64,000 nucleotides of DNA, taken from positions 22,713-86,712 of the forward strand of contig JAZNSN010000074.1 of the NCBI GenBank assembly GCA_045591315.1, written 5' to 3'. Shown piece by piece: positions 25,517-34,265 of the stretch. The notes beneath the pieces were generated by a model. That model saw only the letters and a program-made list of their open reading frames with translations. It made no database searches and was not told the DNA's origin. The stretch's first letter is position 1. Each line of letters opens with the position of its first letter. The translations under genes were made by a program, and so were the position numbers. Source of the stretch: HGM04593 sp045591315 (GTDB lineage Bacteria > Bacteroidota > Bacteroidia > Bacteroidales > Bacteroidaceae).

Positions 25517-26717
25517 ATTCCTTTATCTTTCTATATAATGTACGTTCAGATATATTCAGTTCTTTTGCCGCATTACGGCGTTTACCCTTATTGCGTTCCA
25601 AAGCCATAAGAATTGTTCTCTTTTCGACATCATCGAGGGATAGTGCCTCTTCGACATATTCGTCAACCAGATTCTCTGACGGAGTGTAATGAGGAGTCTG
25701 TGCCTGTATATGCAAAGTCGGATGTATTATCTGCTCCTGTGGAGATGCATAGTACGGCGCATGTTCAGCAGCGTCCTTACCCGCAGATCTCAGATTCTCT
25801 ATCTGATTCTTAAGTTCCGTAATATCGCGTCTCATATCAAACAAGACACTGTACAGTATCTCACGCTCACTCTCAAAAGTCTTTCTGTCATTCTGCTGCC
25901 CGGCAAACATCGGCAGATTGTTCTTTGGTGCTTCCGGCAGATATCGGCTCATAACATCACCATTGACGCTCCTGCTCAGTTCCAGAATAGAAATCTGCTC
26001 TGCCACATTCTTCAGCTGACGTATATTTCCAGGCCAACTATAACTGACAAGCGCCATTCTTGCGCTCTCTTCCAGTTCGATTCTAGGCACGTTGTATTTT
26101 GCAGCAAAATCCATACAGAACTTCTTGAAGAGAAGAACTACATCTTCACCTCTCTTACGCAATGGAGGTACATTGATCGGTACAGTATTCAAACGATAAT
26201 ACAGATCTTCACGGAAACGCCCATTGGCAATTGCATCTGGCAGATTGACGTTTGTAGCACAAACAATCCTGACATCAGTCTTTTCCACTTCGGACGAGCC
26301 TACACGAATGAACTCGCCGTTCTCAAGTACACGCAACAGCCTTGCCTGCGTAGGCATTGGAAGCTCCGCGACCTCATCCAAGAATATTGTACCGCCGTTT
26401 GCCTCACTGAAATACCCCTTACGTTCACTTACAGCGCCGGTAAAAGCACCTTTAACATGTCCGAACAGTTCGGAGTCGATTGTACCTTCAGGAATGGCAC
26501 CGCAGTTTACAGCTATGTATTTGCCATGCTTACGTACGCTATTCGAATGTATTATCTTTGGAAAGAACTCCTTTCCCACACCACTCTCGCCTGTTATAAG
26601 AACTGTAAGGTCGGTATGGGCAACCTGAATGGCAGTATCAACGGCCCTTAACAGATCGGAATCATTGCCGATGATTCCAAACTGAAGTTTTGCTTTCTGT
26701 ACCTCTGCTGAATTCAT
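25503..26717 (-). CDS. Sigma-54-dependent Fis-family transcriptional regulator
   Basis: This bacterial enhancer-binding protein activates sigma-54 promoters using ATP. The AAA+ domain begins almost at the N-terminus. Walker A GESGVGKE is at 43-50, the sigma-54 contact loop GAFTGA at 90-95, Walker B IFLDEV near 112, and a sensor arginine region follows. A linker (about 255-365) precedes a Fis-type helix-turn-helix at the end (KRRNAAKELNISERTLYRKIKEYGIE, split over residues 379-404). No receiver or GAF domain is present, so control of its activity is unclear. It overlaps lptE by 14 bp, so it is cotranscribed with lptE, the TPR-like gene and secG. Confidence 0.95.
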   Translation of the reverse strand: MNSAEVQKAKLQFGIIGNDSDLLRAVDTAIQVAHTDLTVLITGESGVGKEFFPKIIHSNSVRKHGKYIAVNCGAIPEGTIDSELFGHVKGAFTGAVSERKGYFSEANGGTIFLDEVAELPMPTQARLLRVLENGEFIRVGSSEVEKTDVRIVCATNVNLPDAIANGRFREDLYYRLNTVPINVPPLRKRGEDVVLLFKKFCMDFAAKYNVPRIELEESARMALVSYSWPGNIRQLKNVAEQISILELSRSVNGDVMSRYLPEAPKNNLPMFAGQQNDRKTFESEREILYSVLFDMRRDITELKNQIENLRSAGKDAAEHAPYYASPQEQIIHPTLHIQAQTPHYTPSENLVDEYVEEALSLDDVEKRTILMALERNKGKRRNAAKELNISERTLYRKIKEYGIE

Positions 26718-26734
26718 AATACAACTTTTGCTGA

Positions 26735-26767
26735 CAAAATTACTTATTTATTAGCAAAAAAAAGCAA
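26735..26767 (-). promoter_or_regulatory. Promoter of the sigma-54 activator-lptE-secG operon
   Basis: On the minus strand TTG (26767-26765) and TAATTTTG (26742-26735) are 22 bp apart. The -7 box is 17 bp before the start codon. Confidence 0.55.
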
Positions 26768-26781
26768 TTCTGGCATAATAT

Positions 26782-28635
26782 TTAAAACGGGAACAATAAA
26801 GGCAGGACCATTATCATAACAATACCCAATACTACCTGCAAAGGGAGACCGACTTTGACATAATCGGAAAAACTGTACTGGCCGGCAGGCATGACGAGTG
26901 CATTCGGCGGCGTTGAGAACGGAGATGCGAAACAAAGGCTCGCCCCCAATGTCACTGCAAACAGGAAAGGAACTGGATTCACGCCAACTTGCATTGCACT
27001 GCTCATTGCAATCGGAGCCATAAGCACTGCTGTAGCCGTATTGCTTATGAACATCGTCATGAACGAAGTAGTAAAATATATTCCTGCCATAAGTATCATC
27101 GGGCCGAAACTGCCGAGGCTAGAAACGAGAGCATTGGATATCCAACTCGACACACCGGTCTTTTCCAAGGCCAGGGACATTGGCATCATGGCGGCTATAA
27201 GAACAATGCTCTCCCAATTTATTGTCTTGTATGCAGCCTCCACATTCCTGAAGCAACCGGTAAGCACCATAAGCAGACCGGCAACCATTACTGCAGTAAC
27301 AGGAGCAACCGGAATGAAGTCGAATACCATTACAGCAATCATGCCCAACATTATTGCCGCAGCTACAGGAGCCTTATAGTCAAGCGTTACCTTTGCAGCC
27401 TCCTCCAGAGGGCGCCCGACAACAATCCACTCATTGTCTTCCTTCTCCAGATTTGCAATATTATCCCATGCTCCTTGCACAAGAAGCACATCGCCGACAT
27501 GTATTGTCTCGTCTGCAATACCCTGAAGTATATACTTGTTTTTACGGCATATGCCAAGTACGCTCACATTATACTTTGTACGGAATTCGACTTCGCGTAT
27601 GCTCTTGTTCACAACAGAGGAGGTTGACATCAGTACAATCTCGGCAACCCCGATGTCATAGAAATCAAGACCACGATTCTCTGTATTTCCGTCATCGGCT
27701 ATCATAACAAGCCCGTACTTGACAACAAAAGCCTTTACATTCTCCTCATTGCCCGACATGTAGATTATATCGTCAACACGCAATATTGTATCGGAATCCG
27801 CGGCCTGCTGCACAACATTCTTGCTCAACAGTTTACGCTGGGAATGTTCAATATGCCTCACTTCTATTATATTAAGCCCGTAGTTGCGGCGTATATCGAG
27901 TTCTCCGATCATCTTGCCCACAACCGGAGAATCGGGTACCACCTGCACCCTATGCAGACTATTAGCTATGCCATACTCCTTAACCAACGTCTTGAGCGAT
28001 TTTCCGCTGCTTGCACTAGCACCGCTCAAAGGTCCCTGCTTTGACAGGTATTTCCTGCTCAAAGGAAGAAGGAGGAGGGCTCCCACGACAGCACATATCA
28101 AGCCTACCGGAAGGAATGTGAAGAAGCCGAGACCTTCAAACCCATTCTTGACAAGCTCAGCATTGATTACAAGGTTCGGCGGAGTACCGATAAGGGTCAT
28201 CATACCGCTCATGCTGCTCGCAAAAGCCAAGGGCATCAATAAGCGGCCAGGATTCATCTTTACACTCATGGCCATGCTTACAACTATCGGTATCATAATT
28301 GCAACGGTTCCGGTATTGCTGACAAAGGCTCCCATGAGCGATGTGACAGCCATTACCAGAAAGAACAGCCTTGTTTCGCTGTTGCCTGCAAATTTCATAA
28401 GCCTTGAACTTATCATTTTTGCAAGACCGGTCTGGAATATCGCGCCTCCGACTACAAAAAGGCCGACCATCATTATCACAACAGAATTGGAGAAGCCAGT
28501 AAGAGCCTCTTCTGGTGTCAATATGCCAAGAACAATAAGCGCGACAAGCGCACATAAGGCAACAATGTCGGAACGTATTCTCCCATTGATGAAGAAGCAG
28601 ACCGACAACAACAGTACAACAATCGTCTCTATCAT
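26782..28635 (-). CDS. SLC13 family permease with RCK_C (TrkA-C) domains
   Basis: This is a 617-residue membrane transporter of the divalent anion:Na+ symporter (SLC13/CitM/ArsB-like) superfamily. About five N-terminal helices begin at residue 1, with the conserved VSNTGTVAIMIPIV and LIGTPPNLVINAEL motifs. A cytosolic insert (about 210-400) carries two TrkA-C type regulatory domains (VVGKMIGELDIRR; NKSIREVEFRTKYNVSVLGI). The second membrane half follows, with a matching ISNTATAVLMAPIAMS motif. The substrate (sulfate, dicarboxylate or another anion) cannot be told. It is monocistronic with its own promoter. Confidence 0.92.
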   Translation of the reverse strand: MIETIVVLLLSVCFFINGRIRSDIVALCALVALIVLGILTPEEALTGFSNSVVIMMVGLFVVGGAIFQTGLAKMISSRLMKFAGNSETRLFFLVMAVTSLMGAFVSNTGTVAIMIPIVVSMAMSVKMNPGRLLMPLAFASSMSGMMTLIGTPPNLVINAELVKNGFEGLGFFTFLPVGLICAVVGALLLLPLSRKYLSKQGPLSGASASSGKSLKTLVKEYGIANSLHRVQVVPDSPVVGKMIGELDIRRNYGLNIIEVRHIEHSQRKLLSKNVVQQAADSDTILRVDDIIYMSGNEENVKAFVVKYGLVMIADDGNTENRGLDFYDIGVAEIVLMSTSSVVNKSIREVEFRTKYNVSVLGICRKNKYILQGIADETIHVGDVLLVQGAWDNIANLEKEDNEWIVVGRPLEEAAKVTLDYKAPVAAAIMLGMIAVMVFDFIPVAPVTAVMVAGLLMVLTGCFRNVEAAYKTINWESIVLIAAMMPMSLALEKTGVSSWISNALVSSLGSFGPMILMAGIYFTTSFMTMFISNTATAVLMAPIAMSSAMQVGVNPVPFLFAVTLGASLCFASPFSTPPNALVMPAGQYSFSDYVKVGLPLQVVLGIVMIMVLPLLFPF

Positions 28636-28659
28636 TTCCCCACTGTTTTTAAAGGTTTA

Positions 28660-28691
28660 CAAAATTAATATTTCGCAAGCCAAATTCAAAA
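28660..28691 (-). promoter_or_regulatory. Promoter of the SLC13 permease gene
   Basis: On the minus strand TTTTG (28691-28687), a 19-bp spacer and TAATTTTG (28667-28660), 24 bp before the start codon. Confidence 0.6.
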
Positions 28692-28772
28692 TAAAACAAT
28701 ATTCTTTATGCTGTAATTTCCCCGAAAATAAGTATATTCGCAATTTGATTGGAACAGTTTAATAAATAACCT

Positions 28773-28829
28773 ATCAAAGGGGTCAAATACATATTCATAA
28801 CTCTGGCAGTAATCCTGTCAACGACATAT
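28773..28829 (+). other. In-frame N-terminal extension of TamB without a standard start codon
   Basis: The TamB frame is open from 28770 and encodes KGVKYIFITLAVILSTTYL, a typical signal anchor, directly before the first standard start codon (TTG, 28830). There is no ATG, GTG or TTG between the in-frame stop at 28767 and this anchor. An ATC at 28773 occupies the place where ATG would be expected. A rare start codon, a point mutation or a sequence error is possible. Confidence 0.6.
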
Positions 28830-31800
28830 TTGTTGTCACTTCTGCTGAGACTCGACTCTATACAGAGCCGGTTGGGCAATTATGTAGCACAGGAAATAGA
28901 GAAAGCATACGACATTCCCATAAGAATCGGCGGACTAAGGATACGGCACCTCGACGAAATAACAATAAGAGACCTGCTCATAAAGAGCCATGAAGGAGAC
29001 ACAATCATTCATACAGCAGAGGGAACGGCTCATATATCCCCTTTCAAGGCGATGAAAGGCGAGGTACAGATAAATACATTGGCTTTTGTAAATCCGGATA
29101 TCAGGATAAGCCGAAAGACAAAGGATGAGCCGCTGAACATCCAGTTCATAATAGACAACCTTGGAAAAGAAGAAAGCAGCAACAAGCAGAACGTGATACT
29201 GCGCATAAACCAGTTCCTTGCCTATGGCGGCAAGTTCAGCTACGACATCCTGGACACTGATAAAATATCCGCAGCATTTGACAAGAACCATATCGCAATC
29301 GACAGCTTAGGATGCAATATCTCAATCAAAAGTATTGACAGCGAACATGCGGATATCATGATACGTTCTCTTAGCGGAAAAGAGAAAAGCGGGCTTATCC
29401 TCAAAAAGCTTAGGGTTAAAGCCATTGCCACAAATGAAGAAATCGAACTGCACAACATGAGGATAACCATGTCCGAAAGCGAGATTGCAGCCGAAAAACT
29501 TATTGTTAGGGCAGACAAGAATCCTTATGGAATTCCTGCTTTTGAAGGAAACTTCAAAAGCAACAAATTATCCATCAATGACATAAAGCCGCTATTAGGC
29601 AATCCGCACACAAGCCTGCCTGACATCGCCTTCAGCATCACGGGATTCATGAACAGCGAGATTTGCAAGGCTGAAATTATTTCAAGAACTATTGACAATG
29701 ACATATTTATCCATGCTAATGCCAACATAAAATCCATTTACGGCAAGACTCGTGAATGCTCTTTGGATGTAAAAGAAGCATTAATCTCAGAAAACGGCTA
29801 CAACAGATTCAAAACCTACATTGACGACAGCACTATTTCAAAATTGGAATTGCTTGGCAACAGCAGTATCACAGGAGATGCACATATTGTCCAAGGAACA
29901 TTAAGAGGCAAATGCCATATTTCAAGCCAAGCAGGAAAACTGAATGCAGAAATATCCGTCAACAAGGAAAGAGAATTCTTGATTATTGCCGATGGAGAAG
30001 ACCTGCAATTAGAAAGATTAACCGGCATACATGAACTTGAGAATTGCAACGTAAATGCAAAAATCAGCGGCAATTCATCAAATTGGGGAAAAACGACAGA
30101 AATAGGAGGCTCCGTCACTAAGCTGAAGGCCAACGGATACACATATGCCCCTATAGATTTTACATCAAGCATTGACGAAAGTTGCATCAAAGCACACATT
30201 TCAACGAATGACCCGAACTTGAGGAGCACTCTTACGCTAAGCTACAGACCAAAGAGCGAACAAAGAGCAAACATTATCCTGAGAGTAGATTCTATAAGAC
30301 CGCATAAACTGAATCTGCTAAACAGCCATGACAATCTATACTCATTCGCCATGAGTTGTGAGCAGAACATACATGACGACAAATCACTGACAAATATCAA
30401 AATCCACAACATAATAATTAACAACGGACACAGCAAGAGAGAGATACGCAATATACATATTAACGACGACAAATCCGACGACAAGCATATACTCCTTCTC
30501 AATTCAGACATTGCTGATTGCAATGTCATGGGCAAATTCGAGTACAAGACACTCCTGAGCAGTCTCAACAACATTGTTTCCAGACATCTCCCGACCGGAA
30601 ATGAGACAAAAGGAAGAGCATTGGGCAGCAACAACTTTTCTTTCAACTTCAACATCAAGCAAACAGAAGTCCTGAACGGTATTATTGATCTGCCGGCAAC
30701 TATTTATGAACCCTCCGCAGTTGTAGGCAAATGCGATGAGGCTAGAGGAATATTCGAACTCAATGCAAGAATCAACAACGCAGTCATTGCCAAGAACCAA
30801 TTCAGTTCAATAGACATTGCTGGACGTTCTGATAATGACAAAATAGAAGTTGACCTACAAGCAATCAAACCTATTGCAGCAGACAACAAGCAGAAGCAGA
30901 ATATTTCTTCGAAAGACAGCATTGCCATAGAATTACGCTCAATGCTGACCAAAGAGCTTATAACAAGCGACGTCAAATGGAACAATACAGGAAAAGAGAG
31001 CAAGACTCAAGGTTCATTCAACATCAATACAAGAATATTCCCTACCAAGGAGGGCAAGCCATTGATTTCTGCAACGATAAGCCCCGGCAACATAACACAC
31101 GACGATAGCCTATGGCACGTATCGGCAGGCAGAATCAGCGGAAATTCTGACAAAATTGAGATTGAAGGCATAAATCTGTATAACAGCAATCAAAGCATTA
31201 GAATACATGGAACTGCAGGCAAAGGAACAAACGACATACTGCATATCGAAACAAGCAACATTGAAATCGCTAATATTTTCAATATTATAAAATTTGACAA
31301 ATTATCGCTAAAAGGAAACGCGACAGGCAAGGCATTTATTACAAGAGCTCTTGACAACCCTGACATAAGCGGCAATTTTGACATCAGCCGATTCCACATC
31401 AATGCAACTCCTATGGGAAGTGCCAAAGTTCACATTGGATGGGGCGGTCAGGCCAAATCCATACTGCTTGACACCAGCATAAACGAAGCTGACGGAACCA
31501 CCAGAGTTAACGGTTTTCTCTCACAGGCAAATGACACTATTGAATTGAAAATCGACGCAAACAATTTAAATGCCGGTTTCTTGAACAAATATCTCAAGTC
31601 GTTCCTGACAGACATTGACGGAAAGTGCAACGGTGACGTATTCCTACGAGGCAGTTGGCGCCAAATAGACCTATACGGAGCCTTGTCGCTTGACTGCACG
31701 ACACACGTAAATGCTACCAGCACGGCATATACGTTAACAGAAGACTCGATACGTTTTACCAGCGGTGCCATAACATTCAGCAATGCACAGCTAACAGACA

Positions 31801-33239
31801 AGTATGGCAACAGAGGTACAATGACTGGCTCCGTAATGCACCGGAAGCTATCGGACTGGACCTGCGACTTGAGTTTCACTACCGGCAACATGCTGATATA
31901 CGATACATATGATTTCAGCGACATGCCATTCTACGGAACAGTACACGCAACCGGTACAGCAAGGCTCACAAGCAACGACGAAGGGCTGTTCCTGAGAGCA
32001 AACCTGGAGAATGAAGCCAATTCACGTATAGTTTACAATTCCGGAGAGACCGGAAGTGTCAGGGACAACAGCTTCATAACCTTCACCGACAGTAAAAAGA
32101 GAGAGAACCTCCTTAGAGGTTACGATACAGAAAAAGAGAAAGATGCAAACAGTTTCCTAAAACGGCTTAATCTAAACTTCTCAATAGACATAAACGAAAG
32201 GATGCTTCTAAAGGTATATACCAATATGCAGTCCGAAGACTATATAGACCTGTATGGCAATGGCCCGATACAGGCCATATACGACGAGCATGAGGGATTC
32301 AGCATGAAAGGCAACCTCAACCTTGAACGCGGAACATACAAGTTCACAGTACAGGACATATTCCCCAAAGAGTTCAACATTATAAAGGGGAGCACTCTGA
32401 AATTCAACGGCAACCCTTTCAATGCATCTCTCGACCTAAGAACAAAATATCTTGTTCCATCAGCATCGCTAAGCGATCTTGTTCCCGATGTTACAAGGCG
32501 CAAGAGTGTCAAGGTAAACTGCCTTATGAATATAAACGGGACATTGCAGTCACCGTCATTGAGTTTCGGGCTAGAGTTGCCGGAGGGGAACGAGGAGGAA
32601 AAAGAGATACTTGCCAGCGCAATAAGCACACCTGAACAGAGAAACATGCAGTTCATCTATCTTCTAGGCATAGGCAAGTTCTACACATACGACTACAACA
32701 GTACGCAAACCGAAAACACACAGTCTTCGACAGCAATGGAGTCTTTCATTTCAAATACACTGTCAGGACAGCTGAACAACATGCTAGGGCAAATAATCGA
32801 CAATAGCAATTGGGATATCTCCGGCAATTTCTCAACCAGCGAAAAAGGCTGGAACAGCATGGAGGTAGAGGGAATGCTTGCAGGACGGTTGCTTAACAAC
32901 CGGTTGCTGATAAACGGGAACTTCGGATACAGGGAGAATCCGATAGCCAGCAGCAGCTTTGTCGGTGATTTCGAAATGCAATGGCTCATGAACCCTAAAG
33001 GAACCATAAGTCTGAAAGCATACAGCAAGACCAACGACCGTTATTTCTCTAAAACGAACCTCACGACACAAGGAGCAGGAATTATACTGCGTCATGACTT
33101 CAACAAATGGCGATGGTGGGGGAATAAGAATAAGGAAGAGAGAAAAGATAAAAACAGAAATGCAAAAAAAGGCAATAAAAAGACCGCTACCGGGTCTAAA
33201 GGAAATGACAACGGACAATCCATATATATATTAAAATAA
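28830..33239 (+). CDS. tamB: TamB-like translocation and assembly module protein
   Basis: This very large envelope protein (at least 1469 aa) is anchored in the inner membrane and spans the periplasm as a beta-taco/AsmA-like groove. TamB-type proteins help build the outer membrane, through phospholipid transport or protein insertion. The body is one long series of beta strands with repeated D/N-x-G turns. The C-terminal ~400 residues (RGTYKFTVQDIFPKEFNIIKGSTLKFNGNPFNASLDLR, split over many residues) match the DUF490 core, and a Lys/Arg/Asn-rich tail follows. Coordinates use the first standard start (TTG 28830), but the membrane anchor is encoded just upstream (28773-28829). The stop overlaps the argF' ATG by one base. 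Confidence 0.9.
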   Translation: MLSLLLRLDSIQSRLGNYVAQEIEKAYDIPIRIGGLRIRHLDEITIRDLLIKSHEGDTIIHTAEGTAHISPFKAMKGEVQINTLAFVNPDIRISRKTKDEPLNIQFIIDNLGKEESSNKQNVILRINQFLAYGGKFSYDILDTDKISAAFDKNHIAIDSLGCNISIKSIDSEHADIMIRSLSGKEKSGLILKKLRVKAIATNEEIELHNMRITMSESEIAAEKLIVRADKNPYGIPAFEGNFKSNKLSINDIKPLLGNPHTSLPDIAFSITGFMNSEICKAEIISRTIDNDIFIHANANIKSIYGKTRECSLDVKEALISENGYNRFKTYIDDSTISKLELLGNSSITGDAHIVQGTLRGKCHISSQAGKLNAEISVNKEREFLIIADGEDLQLERLTGIHELENCNVNAKISGNSSNWGKTTEIGGSVTKLKANGYTYAPIDFTSSIDESCIKAHISTNDPNLRSTLTLSYRPKSEQRANIILRVDSIRPHKLNLLNSHDNLYSFAMSCEQNIHDDKSLTNIKIHNIIINNGHSKREIRNIHINDDKSDDKHILLLNSDIADCNVMGKFEYKTLLSSLNNIVSRHLPTGNETKGRALGSNNFSFNFNIKQTEVLNGIIDLPATIYEPSAVVGKCDEARGIFELNARINNAVIAKNQFSSIDIAGRSDNDKIEVDLQAIKPIAADNKQKQNISSKDSIAIELRSMLTKELITSDVKWNNTGKESKTQGSFNINTRIFPTKEGKPLISATISPGNITHDDSLWHVSAGRISGNSDKIEIEGINLYNSNQSIRIHGTAGKGTNDILHIETSNIEIANIFNIIKFDKLSLKGNATGKAFITRALDNPDISGNFDISRFHINATPMGSAKVHIGWGGQAKSILLDTSINEADGTTRVNGFLSQANDTIELKIDANNLNAGFLNKYLKSFLTDIDGKCNGDVFLRGSWRQIDLYGALSLDCTTHVNATSTAYTLTEDSIRFTSGAITFSNAQLTDKYGNRGTMTGSVMHRKLSDWTCDLSFTTGNMLIYDTYDFSDMPFYGTVHATGTARLTSNDEGLFLRANLENEANSRIVYNSGETGSVRDNSFITFTDSKKRENLLRGYDTEKEKDANSFLKRLNLNFSIDINERMLLKVYTNMQSEDYIDLYGNGPIQAIYDEHEGFSMKGNLNLERGTYKFTVQDIFPKEFNIIKGSTLKFNGNPFNASLDLRTKYLVPSASLSDLVPDVTRRKSVKVNCLMNINGTLQSPSLSFGLELPEGNEEEKEILASAISTPEQRNMQFIYLLGIGKFYTYDYNSTQTENTQSSTAMESFISNTLSGQLNNMLGQIIDNSNWDISGNFSTSEKGWNSMEVEGMLAGRLLNNRLLINGNFGYRENPIASSSFVGDFEMQWLMNPKGTISLKAYSKTNDRYFSKTNLTTQGAGIILRHDFNKWRWWGNKNKEERKDKNRNAKKGNKKTATGSKGNDNGQSIYILK

Positions 33240-34192
33240 TGAGAAATTTTATTTCTGTAAAAGACATAGGCAATATAAAGGATGCAGTCAGAGAGGCTAT
33301 GGAAATAAAAGCCGACCGCTACAAATACTGCGAATTGGGAAGAAACAAGACCCTTATGATGGTATTCTTCAATTCCAGCCTCCGTACAAGACTAAGCACA
33401 CAAAAAGCCGCTTTGAATCTCGGCATGAATGTTATTGTTCTTGACATAAACCAAGGTGCATGGAAACTTGAGACAGAAAGAGGTGTCATTATGGACGGTG
33501 ACAAGCCGGAACATATACTCGAAGCAATACCTGTAATGGGAAGCTATTGCGATGTAATAGGTGTACGCTCATTCGCACGCTTCGAAAGCAAGGAAGATGA
33601 CTATAACGAGGTTATCCTCAACCAGTTCATCAAATATTCCGGCAAGCCCGTTTTCTCTATGGAAGCTGCCACGCGCCACCCTCTTCAGAGTTTTGCCGAC
33701 CTGATTACTATTGAAGAACATAAAAAAAGGGAACGCCCGAAAGTAGTACTCACATGGGCACCGCATCCAAAGGCACTGCCACAAGCAGTTCCCAACTCCT
33801 TTGCCGAATGGATGAATGCCACAGACTACGAGTTCGTGATAACTCATCCTAAAGGATATGAACTGGATTCAGAGTTTGTTGGCAACGCACGGGTTGAATA
33901 CGACCAGATGAAAGCTTTTGAAGGAGCCGATTTCATCTATGCAAAGAACTGGGCAGCATACGAAGGAGATAATTACGGAAAAGTACTGAGTACCGACCGT
34001 TCATGGACTGTCAGCGAACGCCAGATGGCCGTTACGGACAATGCCCGTTTCATGCATTGCCTTCCTGTACGCCGTAATATGATAGTGACCGATGATGTCA
34101 TTGAAAGCCCGCAATCGCTTGTAATTCCAGAGGCTGCAAACCGCGAGATTTCTGCGACAGTCGTACTTAAAAGGATTCTTGAATCATTATAA
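33239..34192 (+). CDS. argF': N-succinylornithine carbamoyltransferase
   Basis: This enzyme transfers a carbamoyl group to N-succinyl-L-ornithine in the succinylated arginine pathway of Bacteroidales. The carbamoyl-phosphate motif SSLRTRLSTQ lies near residues 46-55. DGDKPEHI places Pro at residue 90, the residue reported to distinguish the succinylornithine enzyme of Bacteroides fragilis from acetylornithine enzymes, which carry Glu there. The later motifs ATRHPLQSFADL and MHCLPVRRN are also present. Length (317 aa) fits. It overlaps the TamB stop by one base, so translation may be coupled to an unrelated envelope gene. Confidence 0.93.
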   Translation: MRNFISVKDIGNIKDAVREAMEIKADRYKYCELGRNKTLMMVFFNSSLRTRLSTQKAALNLGMNVIVLDINQGAWKLETERGVIMDGDKPEHILEAIPVMGSYCDVIGVRSFARFESKEDDYNEVILNQFIKYSGKPVFSMEAATRHPLQSFADLITIEEHKKRERPKVVLTWAPHPKALPQAVPNSFAEWMNATDYEFVITHPKGYELDSEFVGNARVEYDQMKAFEGADFIYAKNWAAYEGDNYGKVLSTDRSWTVSERQMAVTDNARFMHCLPVRRNMIVTDDVIESPQSLVIPEAANREISATVVLKRILESL

Positions 34193-34203
34193 GAGCATAA
34201 CAC

Positions 34204-34265
34204 AGCAAGTAAAAAGAAACAGACAGAAGCGGACGTCCGCTTCTGTCTGTTTCTTTTTACTTGCT
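34204..34265. terminator. 62-bp perfect palindrome between argF' and rarA
   Basis: The arms 34204-34234 and 34235-34265 (31 bp each) are exact reverse complements with no spacer. The right arm contains the stop and last codons of rarA and the left arm lies just after argF'. T-runs on both strands make a bidirectional terminator likely. Confidence 0.85.
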
